Shown here: piece by piece, positions 9,213 to 17,671 of the stretch
How positions within the stretch are numbered: position 1 is the first letter of the stretch
Layout: the number at the start of each line of letters is the position of its first letter
From: Desulfovibrio legallii
Lineage (GTDB): Bacteria > Desulfobacterota > Desulfovibrionia > Desulfovibrionales > Desulfovibrionaceae
DNA: 64,000 nucleotides
Assembly (NCBI RefSeq): GCF_900102485.1
Contig: NZ_FNBX01000011.1
Span: 30,968-94,967 of the forward strand
Direction: 5' to 3'
The notes under the pieces: generated by a model
Told to the model about the DNA's origin: nothing
Databases searched by the model: none
What the model saw: only the letters and a program-made list of their open reading frames with translations
Program-made: the position numbers and the translations under genes

Positions 9213-9851
9213 CTATTCAACCTCTTTGTCAAGGATTTCACCCTTATAGATCCACACCTTGACGCCAATGATGCCGTAGGTGGTGCGCGCTTCGGCAAAG
9301 CCGTAGTCAATATCGGCGCGCAGGGTCTGCAAGGGCACGCGGCCGTCGCGGTACCATTCGGTGCGGGCGATTTCCGCGCCGGCAAGGCGTCCGGCGCAGG
9401 TCACCTTGATGCCTTCGCCGCCAAACTTGCGGGCCATGGAAACCGTGCGTTTCATGGCGCGGCGGAAGGCCACGCGGCGCTCCAGCTGCTGGGCGATGTT
9501 TTCGGCCACCAGCTGGGCGTCCACTTCGGGACGACGGATTTCATTCACTTCCAGCGAAAACTCGCGGCCGAATTTCTGCCGCAGGTCGGCGCGCAGCTTT
9601 TCAATTTCCACACCCTTGCGCCCGATGACAATGCCGGGGCGAGCCGTGGACAGGATGAGCCGTACCTTGCCGCCGGCGCGCTCGATCTCAATCTTGGAAA
9701 GCCCTGCATGGTACAGGAGCTTCTTGACGAACGCGCGGATTTTGCTGTCCTCGTAGACAAAGGCAGGGTATTCCTTCTTGCTGAACCAGCGGGACTGCCA
9801 GTTTTTGTTGTACCCAAGCCGGAACCCGAACGGATGTACTTTCTGACCCAT
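9213..9851 (-). CDS. rpsC: 30S ribosomal protein S3
   Basis: 212-residue protein at the mRNA entry tunnel. It begins [20 protein letters not shown]; the KH domain occupies roughly 39-107 with the GRKG loop ([17 protein letters not shown]), and the C-terminal domain ends at [11 protein letters not shown]. The first methionine matches the family start. It is coupled to rplV (3-base gap) and rplP. Confidence 0.97.
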   Translation of the reverse strand: MGQKVHPFGFRLGYNKNWQSRWFSKKEYPAFVYEDSKIRAFVKKLLYHAGLSKIEIERAGGKVRLILSTARPGIVIGRKGVEIEKLRADLRQKFGREFSLEVNEIRRPEVDAQLVAENIAQQLERRVAFRRAMKRTVSMARKFGGEGIKVTCAGRLAGAEIARTEWYRDGRVPLQTLRADIDYGFAEARTTYGIIGVKVWIYKGEILDKEVE

Positions 9852-9854
9852 AGC

Positions 9855-10193
9855 CTATTCCTGCCCTTCTGCGAGTATGACGGTGATGTGGCTCGTGCGC
9901 TTGCGGATCTTGGTGGCCCGGCCCTGGGCACGGGGCATGAAGCGCTTCCAGGAGGGGCCCTCGTTGACGACGATTTCCTTCACCACCATGGCGTCCACAT
10001 CCACGCCGCCCAGCTGCGAGGCATTGGCGAGCGCGCTTTTAACCACGCCGTAGAGCACGCCGGCGGGCTTGTTGGGCGTAAAGCGGAGGAGGTTCATGGC
10101 CTCTTCCACCCCCAGGCCCTGCACGTTGCGGGCCACCAGGCGGGTCTTGCGCGGCGAGACGCGCTGGAACTTGGCGATTGCTTTGGATTCCAT
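9855..10193 (-). CDS. rplV: 50S ribosomal protein L22
   Basis: 112-residue protein whose beta-hairpin lines the peptide exit tunnel; the hairpin tip region PRAQGRATKIRKRTSHITV is present. The N-terminal AKFQRVSPRKTRLVARNVQG is typical. It lies 9 bases after rpsS and 3 bases before rpsC in standard S10-operon order. Confidence 0.97.
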   Translation of the reverse strand: MESKAIAKFQRVSPRKTRLVARNVQGLGVEEAMNLLRFTPNKPAGVLYGVVKSALANASQLGGVDVDAMVVKEIVVNEGPSWKRFMPRAQGRATKIRKRTSHITVILAEGQE

Positions 10194-10202
10194 ATCCCTA
10201 CC

Positions 10203-10487
10203 CTACTTCTTGGCGGCCTTGGCCTTTTTATCGGCGGCGTGCCCATGAAAGGTGCGGGTGGGCGAAAACTCGCCCAGTTTGTGGCCCACCATGTTTTCGG
10301 TGACAAACACCGGCACGAACTTCTTGCCATTATGCACCGCGAAGGTCAGCCCCACCATTTCGGGCAGGATGGTCGAGCGGCGCGACCAGGTCTTGAGCAC
10401 GCGGCGGTCACTGTTGGCCACGGCGCTGTCGACCTTCTTCATCAGATGGCCGTCCACAAACGGCCCTTTTTTCAGCGATCTCGGCAT
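10203..10487 (-). CDS. rpsS: 30S ribosomal protein S19
   Basis: 94-residue protein of the 30S head next to S13. It begins [20 protein letters not shown] and contains the family patterns [20 protein letters not shown] and [16 protein letters not shown]. It sits between rplB and rplV. Confidence 0.98.
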   Translation of the reverse strand: MPRSLKKGPFVDGHLMKKVDSAVANSDRRVLKTWSRRSTILPEMVGLTFAVHNGKKFVPVFVTENMVGHKLGEFSPTRTFHGHAADKKAKAAKK

Positions 10488-10496
10488 GAGCTACTC

Positions 10497-11345
10497 CTAC
10501 TTCTGGCCGCGGCGTTTGATGATCAGCCGGGAAGAAGGCTTCTTCCTGTCACGGGTCTTGTAGCCCTTGGCGGGCATGCCCCAAGGCGACACGGGGTGCC
10601 GGCCGCCGGAGCTGCGGCCTTCGCCGCCGCCCAAGGGGTGGTCGATGGGGTTCATGGCCACGCCGCGCACCTGGGGGCGACGGCCCAGCCAGCGGTTGCG
10701 GCCGGCCTTGCCCAAAGAGATGGTTTCGTGGTGCAGGTTGCCCACCTGGCCCACCGTGGCCACGCACATGGCCAGGACCTTGCGCACTTCGCCCGAGGGC
10801 AGGCGCAGCAGGGCGTATTTGCCCTCCTTGGCCACCAGCTGGGCATAGGCCCCGGCGGCGCGGCAGATCTGCCCGCCCTTGCCGGGGTAGAGCTCCACGT
10901 TGTGGAGCACCGTGCCCACGGGAATGCGCAGCATGGGCAGCGCGTTGCCGGGCTTGATGTCGGCCGTTTCGCCGCTGCGTTCATTAACGCCGGCCATGAC
11001 CGTATCGCCCTGCTTCAGGCCCACGGGCGCGAGGATATAGCGCTTTTCGCCGTCCGCGTAGTGCAGAAGGGCGATGCGGGCCGTGCGGTTGGGGTCATAT
11101 TCAATGTGGGCCACAGTGGCCGGAACGCCGGTTTTATCGCGCTTAAAGTCAATGATGCGGTACAGCCGCTTGACCCCGCCGCCGCGACGGCGGCTGGTGA
11201 CGCGCCCCAGATTGTTGCGACCGGCCTTTTTGGTCAGGCCCTCGGTGAGGGACTTTTCGGGCCGCGTCCGGGTGATTTCCTCAAAATCGGAAACCGTCTG
11301 GAAACGACGTCCCGCGGAGGTCGGCTTCAGCTTGCGGACAGCCAT
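10497..11345 (-). CDS. rplB: 50S ribosomal protein L2
   Basis: Large-subunit protein needed for subunit association and peptidyl-transferase activity. It has 282 residues, a few more than the usual 273-277. The C-terminal signature [20 protein letters not shown], with the essential histidine of the peptidyl-transferase region, is intact. It lies two bases after rplW and nine bases before rpsS. Confidence 0.98.
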   Translation of the reverse strand: MAVRKLKPTSAGRRFQTVSDFEEITRTRPEKSLTEGLTKKAGRNNLGRVTSRRRGGGVKRLYRIIDFKRDKTGVPATVAHIEYDPNRTARIALLHYADGEKRYILAPVGLKQGDTVMAGVNERSGETADIKPGNALPMLRIPVGTVLHNVELYPGKGGQICRAAGAYAQLVAKEGKYALLRLPSGEVRKVLAMCVATVGQVGNLHHETISLGKAGRNRWLGRRPQVRGVAMNPIDHPLGGGEGRSSGGRHPVSPWGMPAKGYKTRDRKKPSSRLIIKRRGQK

Positions 11346-11347
11346 GA

Positions 11348-11638
11348 TTACACTCCCTCAAAGAACTCGATTTTGTCGCCCTGGCGCAGCGTCACATACG
11401 CTTTCTTGAAGCCGGGCTTGCGGCCCACCACGCGGCCCTGACGCTCCCTGTTCCGGGGGGCGTGGCGCACCACGTTGACCGCTTCCACCTTAACGTCAAA
11501 GGCCTGCTCGACGGCCTTTTTGATTTCCATCTTGTTGGCCCCGGTGTGGACCAGGAAGGCCACCTGCCGCGCTTCGTCCTTGACCAGGGTGGTCTTTTCC
11601 GTCAGCAGGGGCTTGAGCAGAACAGAAGTGCTTTCCAT
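11348..11638 (-). CDS. rplW: 50S ribosomal protein L23
   Basis: 96-residue protein at the tunnel exit and docking site for trigger factor and SRP. The start ATG at 11638 gives [20 protein letters not shown]; a longer reading reaches into rplD and is rejected. The segments [20 protein letters not shown] and [11 protein letters not shown] are typical. Two bases separate it from rplD and from rplB. Confidence 0.97.
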   Translation of the reverse strand: MESTSVLLKPLLTEKTTLVKDEARQVAFLVHTGANKMEIKKAVEQAFDVKVEAVNVVRHAPRNRERQGRVVGRKPGFKKAYVTLRQGDKIEFFEGV

Positions 11639-11640
11639 GA

Positions 11641-12273
11641 TTAAGCCCCCTTCCTGGCGAAGCGCGCCGCAACGGTTTCCAGGGCGCCTTCCAGCAGCAC
11701 CAGCTGCTTGTGCCGAAGAATCTCCAGCACGCTGAGGTTGTCCGCCGTGGTCAGCGTCAGGCCCGGAATGTTGCGGGCCGAGCGGCACAGGGTTTCATCC
11801 GCGCCGGGCGCGACGATAAGGGCCTTGGTAAGGCCCAGAGCGGCGGCCACTTTGGCGAAATGCTTGGTCTTGGCTTCGGGCAGGGCGATCTCTTTGACCA
11901 CCAGCAGGCTGTCCTCGGCAAGACGGCTCGAAAGGGCCATCTTGAGGGCCAAGGTCCGCACCTTGCTGTTGACCTTGAAGCTGTAGTCGCGCGGGCTGGG
12001 GCCGAAGATGACGGCGCCGCCCCGCCACACGGGGGAGCGGTTGGAGCCCGCCCGGGCGCGGCCGGTGCCCTTCTGCTTCCAGGGCTTGACGCCGCCGCCG
12101 GAAACCAGGGCGCGGGTTTTGACCATGTGGGTGCCGGCGCGCTTGGCGGCCATCTGGGCACGCACCACAAGGTGGAGGATTTCCGGACGGACCTCCACTT
12201 CAAACACGTCGGAAGCCAGCGTCACTTCACCGCTTTCCTGTTTGTTTTGATCGTAAACTTTCACGGTAGCCAT
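11641..12273 (-). CDS. rplD: 50S ribosomal protein L4
   Basis: Large-subunit protein whose extended loop reaches the exit tunnel; 210 residues. The loop region PWKQKGTGRARAGSNRSPVW is intact, and the C-terminal domain (LLVVKEIALPEAKTKHFAKV onward) is complete. In Escherichia coli L4 also represses the S10 operon through its leader; here the leader upstream of rpsJ is unusually long, so such control is possible but unproven. Confidence 0.97.
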   Translation of the reverse strand: MATVKVYDQNKQESGEVTLASDVFEVEVRPEILHLVVRAQMAAKRAGTHMVKTRALVSGGGVKPWKQKGTGRARAGSNRSPVWRGGAVIFGPSPRDYSFKVNSKVRTLALKMALSSRLAEDSLLVVKEIALPEAKTKHFAKVAAALGLTKALIVAPGADETLCRSARNIPGLTLTTADNLSVLEILRHKQLVLLEGALETVAARFARKGA

Positions 12274-12284
12274 CGCTGCTTCCC

Positions 12285-12914
12285 CTACTGCTTGCGGATC
12301 AGCACCAGCCCGTTTTTGGGGCCGGGCACAGAGCCTTTGACCAGGATGACGTTATCCTCAGGACGCACGTCAACGATGGTCAGGCCCAGTTCCGTCACGG
12401 TTTCATTGCCCCAATGGCCGGCCATTTTCCGGCCCTTGAAGACGTGGCCGGGAAAAGTGTTGTTGCCTACGGAGCCGTTGTTGCGGTGCACCTTTTCGCA
12501 GCCGTGGGTGTCCTTGGAGCCGGCGAAGTTCCAGCGGCGCATGCGGCCCTGGTAGCCTTTGCCCACGCTGGTGCCGGTCACCTTAACCTTGTCGCCGGCG
12601 GCGAACATGGCCACGGTGAATTCCTGCCCCAGCTCCTGCTCCGGCGCGCCTTCCAGACGGATCTCGCGCAGGTGGCGGAAAAGCCCCTTGCCCGCTTTGG
12701 CCAGATGGCCGCGCAGGGGCTTAGTGGTGTGCTTTTCCTTGGCGGCGGTCAGCGCAATCTGTACGGCGTTGTAGCCGTCCGTCGCCAGGGTTTTGACCTG
12801 CGTGACGGGGCACGGCCCGGCCTCGATCACCGTGACGGGCACGGCGGCGCCGGCGCCGTCAAAGATGCGGGTCATACCGAGTTTACGACCCAAAATTCCC
12901 ATTTTCTCAGCCAT
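12285..12914 (-). CDS. rplC: 50S ribosomal protein L3
   Basis: One of the first proteins bound to 23S rRNA, 209 residues. It begins [20 protein letters not shown], and the loop toward the peptidyl-transferase centre ([20 protein letters not shown]) is present; in this family the Q of the usual GSIGQ pattern is replaced by N. It lies between rpsJ (12 bases) and rplD (11 bases). Confidence 0.97.
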   Translation of the reverse strand: MAEKMGILGRKLGMTRIFDGAGAAVPVTVIEAGPCPVTQVKTLATDGYNAVQIALTAAKEKHTTKPLRGHLAKAGKGLFRHLREIRLEGAPEQELGQEFTVAMFAAGDKVKVTGTSVGKGYQGRMRRWNFAGSKDTHGCEKVHRNNGSVGNNTFPGHVFKGRKMAGHWGNETVTELGLTIVDVRPEDNVILVKGSVPGPKNGLVLIRKQ

Positions 12915-12926
12915 GACTGCCTCTCG

Positions 12927-13244
12927 CTAGAGCTTGATTTCCACGTCCACACCGGCGGGCAAAGAAAGCTTGCCCAGCGCGTCGACGGTCTGCTGCGTGG
13001 GTTCCAGAATGTCCATGAGCCGCTTGTGGATGCGCATCTCAAACTGCTCGCGCGACTTTTTGTCCACGTGCACGGAGCGCTGGACGGTGTACTTGTGAAT
13101 GTTGGTGGGCAGGGGGATGGGTCCCGCCACACCGGCACCGGTATTGCGCGCCGTATCCACGATTTCCGCAACGGCCTTGTCCAGGATGCGGTAATCGTAG
13201 GCTTTGAGCTTGATCCGAATGCGATCGCTGCTAACTGTCGTCAT
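12927..13244 (-). CDS. rpsJ: 30S ribosomal protein S10
   Basis: First gene of the cluster, 105 residues. Besides its role in the 30S head, S10 (NusE) acts in transcription antitermination with NusB. The segments [20 protein letters not shown] and [20 protein letters not shown] are typical, and the protein ends AGVDVEIKL. Upstream there is no tuf or fusA gene, so the S10 block starts here, behind a leader of roughly 525 bases from the candidate promoter near 13777-13805. Confidence 0.98.
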   Translation of the reverse strand: MTTVSSDRIRIKLKAYDYRILDKAVAEIVDTARNTGAGVAGPIPLPTNIHKYTVQRSVHVDKKSREQFEMRIHKRLMDILEPTQQTVDALGKLSLPAGVDVEIKL

Positions 13245-13499
13245 TGTGCCTACTCCGTTTGCAAAAACATCCCACGCGGCCCCAGGGCGGCAACGCGGGC
13301 TCCTTCACAGCATACACGGGCCATGAAGCGTGGCCCAGAAGGCCGGCCTCACCCTCAAGGGACGATAACGGAGCAACGTAAGGGGCTGCGCTGTTGCGCG
13401 CATCACGCCTGAACGATCAGGAAATTCGGAAGATGTGGACGCCCGGACGCGCCCTTGTGCATCATCCGCGTGATGCTCCCCGGCGTCGCCCAGGCCAGG

Positions 13500-13608
13500 C
13501 CACCGCAGAAAAGCAGTGGCGCGGCGGTCCCGCAGGGTCACCAAATGGGGTTCTCCCCCAACCTTACAGCCCCGGGTCACGCGCCGCCTTGCGAGGCTGC
13601 GGTGGGGT
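13500..13608 (-). ncRNA. Candidate structured leader or small RNA upstream of rpsJ
   Basis: A perfect 9-base inverted repeat (CCACCGCAG at 13500-13508, CTGCGGTGG at 13597-13605) closes a segment of about 106 bases. Inside it lie further complementary blocks (GGCGC at about 13519 with GCGCC at 13581) and a tight TGGGG/CCCCA hairpin near 13546-13560. The strand is assigned to the S10 transcript by inference, because it lies between the minus-strand promoter and rpsJ. I cannot match it to a known RNA family; the arm GGGGTTCTCCCCCAACC resembles part of 4.5S RNA, but the essential GGAA loop is missing. Confidence 0.35.
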
Positions 13609-13776
13609 CCGTCCTTGGGCTGGAACGGCTCGACATTGTTCGGCATTTGGCAACGCCTGCACATGTCAAAACCCGTGACGCGCGGCACGCCGCCGCCAAG
13701 GGCACATCAGGACGGGCTCAACCCGCCCTTCCCTGCCGTCCAGGGAATGCCGCCACAGCTTGCAGCGGCAACGACT

Positions 13777-13805
13777 GGATTAGCCCAGTACTCCCCCGGC
13801 GTCAA
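13777..13805 (-). promoter_or_regulatory. Candidate sigma-70 promoter of the S10 operon
   Basis: On the minus strand TTGACG (13805-13800), a 17-base spacer, then TAATCC (13782-13777). The -35 element is nearly consensus and the spacing ideal, while the -10 element is weak. It points toward rpsJ and is the best promoter-like sequence found upstream of the ribosomal cluster. Confidence 0.45.
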
Positions 13806-13895
13806 GTTTTTTCCCCATTTTCCTGCCAACCTTTTTATTTCCGTTGCCTGCCGCCCCGTTGCGTCTCGTACTTTGCTTCACAATACAAGGGGTTA

Positions 13896-13923
13896 TTGAC
13901 ACAGACCCTCGATGCTGTATATC
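13896..13923 (+). promoter_or_regulatory. Sigma-70 promoter of the TPR gene
   Basis: Consensus -35 TTGACA (13896-13901), a 16-base spacer and -10 TATATC (13918-13923). Transcription would begin near 13930, about 60 bases before the TPR gene start at 13994. This is among the closest matches to the sigma-70 consensus seen in the window. Confidence 0.65.
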
Positions 13924-13993
13924 CTAATTAAATTAATACAAATTGGCATTTGCTCACCCTACCCAACCGCCGCCCCCGGCCGGGAGGACTCTT

Positions 13994-15355
13994 ATGGCAT
14001 TTGATCAGGCCCAGCGCGCCCGCCAAAACAGCTACCAGGATACTGTTATCCATTTTATAAATAAGGATAAAGGGCACATCCTGACCGTAAGCGACGACCA
14101 GGCCTTCTGTACCCAGCTGCGCCTTACCCTGGCCCGGGAGCTGGGCCTTGCCGACGCCGGCTGTCTCACCCTGCTCACCGGCCCCAGCCAGCTGGTCCGC
14201 CGCCTGCGCGAGCTGGAATCCGCCTATCCCGTCATCCTGCTGTTTCTGGAGCGCGCTTTGGCGGGCCAGGACCAGAGCCTTCTGGTCAAGCACCTGCACC
14301 AGACCTTCCCTGGGCTCAAGATCATCATCCTCACCACCGAGGTTCCGCGCGAGCGGCTGCTGCTACTGCACGAGCTGGGGGCGGACAACGTTATTGCCAA
14401 GCCGGTGTCGGCCAACACCCTGATTGAAAAAATGGCCTTTACCATCAGGCCCCAAAGCCGCATCGGCAAGGCCATAGACCTGGCCCGCGCCCTGCTGGAG
14501 CAAAAAAAGTACGCCGAAACCCTGGACGCCTGCGCCAAAATCCTGGCGCTCAAGCCCGGCAGCGCCGCCGCCTACCTGCTCATGGGCGACGCCTACCGCG
14601 AAACGGGCGCCTATGACAAAGCCCGCACAGCTTACGAAACCGCGGCCAGCGGCGCGGATCTCTACCTGGCCCCCCTGCAGCGCCTGGCTGAGCTTTACGA
14701 AGCCACCGGCGACAAGGCCCGCCTCAAGGAGTGCCTGGAACGCCTGGACGCCCTCTCCCCCCTCAACGTGGACCGCAAGGTCAGCCTGGGCTCCGTCAAC
14801 CTGGAGCTCGGCAATACGGAAAAGGCCGAGGAATATTTTGACAAAGCCGTGGTCCAGATGCAGCACGACGCCCTGGACGGCCTGAGCGCCCTTTCCGGCC
14901 GCATTGCCGACATCTATACGGACCGCGACCCCGGCAAAGCCGAAAAATACCTGCGCAACAGCCTTGAAATAAAAGAAAAATATCTTTCGCGCAACGACAT
15001 TGCCCTCTTCAACCGCCTGGGCCTCAGCCTGCGCCGCCAGGGCCGCTGGCAGGACGCCGTAACCGAATACCGCCGCGCCCTCAAGCTGGCCCCGGACGAC
15101 GCCAACCTGTACTACAATCTGGGCATGGCCCTGGCCGAAGGCCGCGACTTTCCCCAGGCCAAGGCCCATATGCTCAAAGCCCTGGAGCTCAACCCCCAGC
15201 TGCCCCGCACCGGAGCCACCATCGCCTTCAACTGCGGGGCCGTCTTCCTTCAGACCGGGGACCGCGCCCGCGCCGCGGGCTTTTTTCGCCAGGCGCTGGA
15301 GCAGGAGCCGGACTTCAAAGCCGCCCAGGAGGGCCTTGCCCGCTCCGGCGGGTAG
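13994..15355 (+). CDS. TPR protein with degenerate receiver domain
   Basis: 453 residues; the ATG at 13994 is preceded by GGAGGA, whereas an earlier in-frame ATG at 13943 lacks one. Residues about 26-150 have the fold pattern of a response-regulator receiver: the acidic pair D34-D35, the threonine of ILTTE (114-115) and the lysine of AKPV (K136) are kept, but the phospho-acceptor aspartate is replaced (LLFLERAL, around F84), so phosphorylation is unlikely. Residues about 160-450 are tetratricopeptide repeats, for example DANLYYNLGMALAEGRDF. There is no signal peptide, so it should be a cytosolic scaffold or signalling adaptor. The partner is unknown. Confidence 0.85.
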   Translation: MAFDQAQRARQNSYQDTVIHFINKDKGHILTVSDDQAFCTQLRLTLARELGLADAGCLTLLTGPSQLVRRLRELESAYPVILLFLERALAGQDQSLLVKHLHQTFPGLKIIILTTEVPRERLLLLHELGADNVIAKPVSANTLIEKMAFTIRPQSRIGKAIDLARALLEQKKYAETLDACAKILALKPGSAAAYLLMGDAYRETGAYDKARTAYETAASGADLYLAPLQRLAELYEATGDKARLKECLERLDALSPLNVDRKVSLGSVNLELGNTEKAEEYFDKAVVQMQHDALDGLSALSGRIADIYTDRDPGKAEKYLRNSLEIKEKYLSRNDIALFNRLGLSLRRQGRWQDAVTEYRRALKLAPDDANLYYNLGMALAEGRDFPQAKAHMLKALELNPQLPRTGATIAFNCGAVFLQTGDRARAAGFFRQALEQEPDFKAAQEGLARSGG

Positions 15356-15476
15356 CCGCTTCTCCCAGCCGCTGCGCACAGCCGCCAGATGCCTGCGGCC
15401 GCCGCAAAACAGCCCCGGCAACGACAGGCAGGGCGCTTGCTGCCGCGCCTGCGCCGTTGTCAGCGCATCGCGCAGG

Positions 15477-16640
15477 TCAGATGCCCTCGCCGCGCGGATG
15501 AAGGGCTTTGGCGATGCAGGCGGCGGCGTAGTTCAGATCCGCTTCCGTATGCGCGGCCATGACGGTGAGCCGCAGCCGGGCCGCGCCCCGGGCCACAGTG
15601 GGGTAACGGATGCAGGGGATGAAGACGCCCATGCGCAGCAACGCCGCGCCGGCGCGACGGGCCTTTTCTTCGTCGCCCACCAGGATAGGAAAGATCGGCG
15701 TATCCGCGGCAGCGGGCAGGCCCAGATCCCTGAGGTTGCGCGCCATGCAGGCCGTGTTTTCCCGCAGGCGGCGCACCAGCTCAGGGTGCGCCATGATCTG
15801 CGCCAGACCCGCGTGCGCGGCCGCCACCGTGGCGGGGGAAAGCGCAGTGGTAAAGATAAAGGGCCGGGCCGTGTTGCGCAGCAGGTCGCACAGCTCCCGC
15901 GAGCCGCAGATCGCGCCGCCTTCGCTGGGCACGGCCTTGCTCAGCGTGGTCATGACGATGGGCACGTCCTCATGGCTGAGGCCGAAATGCTCCAGGCTGC
16001 CCCGTCCCGTGGCCCCCAAAACGCCGGTGGCGTGCGCGTCGTCCACCATAAGGGGCAGGCCGTAGCGGCGGCTGATGCGCGCCAGCTCCGGCAGGCGGGC
16101 CACATCGCCGTCCATGCTGAACACGGAATCGGTGACGATGAGTCCCTCCCGCGGCCGCTCCCGCCTGATCTTCGCTTCCAGATCCGCGGGGTCGTTGTGG
16201 GCGTAGACCACGGTGTGCGCCCGCGCCAAGCGGCAGCCGTCAACAATGCTGGCGTGGTTGAGCGCATCGCTGAAGATGTGGCTTCCCGCGCCGCACAGGG
16301 CGCTGATGGCGCCCGCATTGGCCGTATAACCGCTGTTGCACAGCAGGGCGGCCTCGCTGCCCTTAAAGCGGGCCAGCAGCTTTTCCAGCCGGACATGGGG
16401 CCGCAGGTTGCCCGAAACGAGCCGCGAACCCCCCGCGCCCACGCCATAGGCCTTCACGGCCCGCACGGCCGCGCGGAGGATTTCCGGCCGGTTGTTGAGG
16501 CCAAGATAGCTGTTGGAACAGAACAGCAGCACGCGGCGGCCGTCCATAACCACCTCGCGCCCCTGGACGGATTCCATCAGGTACGGCGTCCTGTACAGGT
16601 GAGCGGCCTTGACGGCGGCCAGCCGGGCGGCGAAATCCAT
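15477..16640 (-). CDS. bioF: 8-amino-7-oxononanoate synthase (biotin synthesis)
   Basis: PLP enzyme of the alpha-oxoamine synthase family, 387 residues, which condenses pimeloyl-CoA with L-alanine. The PLP lysine lies in TTLSKAVPSEGG and the cofactor-contacting aspartate and histidine in VDDAHATGVLG; the substrate loop is near SRLVSGNLRPH. The related 2-amino-3-ketobutyrate CoA ligase is the main alternative, but bioW directly upstream (8 bases) makes the biotin role much more likely. It ends at 15477, convergent with the TPR gene, with no clear terminator between them. Confidence 0.9.
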   Translation of the reverse strand: MDFAARLAAVKAAHLYRTPYLMESVQGREVVMDGRRVLLFCSNSYLGLNNRPEILRAAVRAVKAYGVGAGGSRLVSGNLRPHVRLEKLLARFKGSEAALLCNSGYTANAGAISALCGAGSHIFSDALNHASIVDGCRLARAHTVVYAHNDPADLEAKIRRERPREGLIVTDSVFSMDGDVARLPELARISRRYGLPLMVDDAHATGVLGATGRGSLEHFGLSHEDVPIVMTTLSKAVPSEGGAICGSRELCDLLRNTARPFIFTTALSPATVAAAHAGLAQIMAHPELVRRLRENTACMARNLRDLGLPAAADTPIFPILVGDEEKARRAGAALLRMGVFIPCIRYPTVARGAARLRLTVMAAHTEADLNYAAACIAKALHPRGEGI

Positions 16641-16648
16641 ACCCCTCC

Positions 16649-17347
16649 TCAGCGCAGCTCCACCATGACGGGCTGCCGCTCAAGGTAATCTATGCAGCGG
16701 GGCACGTCGTCCGCACCGCCCCGAAAAAGAAACACCCGCCCGCCCTGTTCGCTCCCGCGTTCCTTGATATGGGGGATGCGCACATAGCCCCGCCCGCGCG
16801 CGGCAAAATACCCGATGGTGTAGTCCGGATCGTCGGATATGCACAATTCACCAATAATCCAGGGGCAGTGCGCCACCTTGGTGGCCAGGCACAGGGCTTC
16901 CTGCATATGGCGTTTGCCCCCGCCGTCGTTGCCGACGTAGTCCATGCAGGTGGCGCGCACGCCGCGCGCTTGATCCGGCTCCAGCCGCTGCAGGCTGTCC
17001 GCATGCAGCAGCACGGCCCCGCGCATGGGCCGGACGTTATAGAGCAGGGGCAGGACGCGCTCCGGGTCCAGGCCCAGCCGCCGCAGTTCCGCGGCCAGCA
17101 CGGCCCGCGCCGCAGCTGCGTCGCGCACCGCCGGCTCCAGCACCGGCAGCGGCGGCAGGTGAAGAATAGGCAGGGTTATGGCCCGCACAGTCAGGGTAAG
17201 GGTGTCGGGTTCGCCGTTGGGATGTTCCAGGGCCCGCCGGGCCAGGGCCTCCAGGGCCGCCGCCGCCTGCGCGCGCTCCACAATGCGCTCCGCCCCTGAA
17301 ACATGCCGCGAGCCTTTTTCGGCCCGCATTTTAATGCTGAATGCCAT
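16649..17347 (-). CDS. bioW: 6-carboxyhexanoate-CoA ligase (pimeloyl-CoA synthetase)
   Basis: 232 residues; activates pimelate to pimeloyl-CoA with ATP, feeding BioF. The start at 17347 gives MAFSIKMRAEKGSRHVSGAE, matching the family N-terminus; an extension to 17434 is not conserved. Other family segments are MDYVGNDGGGKRHMQEALCL and RGYVRIPHIKERGSEQGGR. This is the BioW route to pimeloyl-CoA rather than the BioC-BioH route. It forms a two-gene operon with bioF, driven by the promoter at 17484-17512. Confidence 0.93.
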   Translation of the reverse strand: MAFSIKMRAEKGSRHVSGAERIVERAQAAAALEALARRALEHPNGEPDTLTLTVRAITLPILHLPPLPVLEPAVRDAAAARAVLAAELRRLGLDPERVLPLLYNVRPMRGAVLLHADSLQRLEPDQARGVRATCMDYVGNDGGGKRHMQEALCLATKVAHCPWIIGELCISDDPDYTIGYFAARGRGYVRIPHIKERGSEQGGRVFLFRGGADDVPRCIDYLERQPVMVELR

Positions 17348-17671
17348 GGATGCGTAAACCTTTGGGCAACCGGCGGCGCAACGGGCTGTCGCGCGGCTGC
17401 GGCTGCAAACCGGATGCCCCCGGCGCAGTTTCACGGCAGAGCCGCACCCTGCTTTTCACTGCGTTGCGGGAGGGAAGATAATTATGATAGCGCCAACGCC
17501 GCCGGCTGACAATGCGCCGCAATGGCCGCCACGCCGGGGCAGCGGCTGCGCCGTCGGCTTCAGCGCGCAGTTTCCCGCCCCGGCCCGGCCGCCGGGGCTT
17601 TTATTCCTGCCGGGCATCTGCTACACAAGGGCCACGCGCCGCGCTGCACGCGGCCGGCCAAGGAGGCCTGT
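17348..17671. other. Divergent intergenic region bioW / rfbF
   Basis: 324 bases without a gene. It contains the bioW promoter (17484-17512). No promoter of similar quality was seen for rfbF on the plus strand; the AAGGAGG ribosome binding site of rfbF lies at 17659-17665. I looked for a BirA-type operator (TTGTAAACC and its complement) and saw only a partial TAAACC near 17354, which is not convincing. Confidence 0.5.
17484..17512 (-). promoter_or_regulatory. Sigma-70 promoter of bioWF
   Basis: On the minus strand TTGTCA (17512-17507), a 17-base spacer and TATCAT (17489-17484). Both hexamers are close to consensus with ideal spacing. Transcription would start near 17477, about 130 bases before the bioW start. 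The -10 region overlaps a short palindrome, ATAATTAT. Confidence 0.6.

Larger units (their letters stand above)
13245..13993. other. Divergent control region between rpsJ and the TPR gene
   Basis: 749 bases with no convincing protein gene. It holds one promoter for each direction (listed separately) and a GC-rich stretch with strong inverted repeats at about 13500-13608. If the minus-strand promoter is correct the S10 operon has a leader of roughly 525 bases. Several short open frames cross the region on both strands, but none has a ribosome binding site with a recognisable product. Confidence 0.6.

Noticed and set aside
13500..13608. 4.5S (SRP) RNA gene on the plus strand
   Set aside because: GGGGTTCTCCCCCAACC and CCCCGGGTCA resemble the 5' arm of 4.5S RNA, but the conserved GGAA tetraloop and the AGCAGCC loop that must follow are absent.
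13305..13688. 127-codon frame on the minus strand upstream of rpsJ
   Set aside because: No ribosome binding site, no family resemblance, and it overlaps a region with strong RNA-like inverted repeats and frames on the other strand.
17348..17511. BirA-type biotin operator upstream of bioW
   Set aside because: Only a partial TAAACC was seen near 17354, with no matching half-site at the expected distance.
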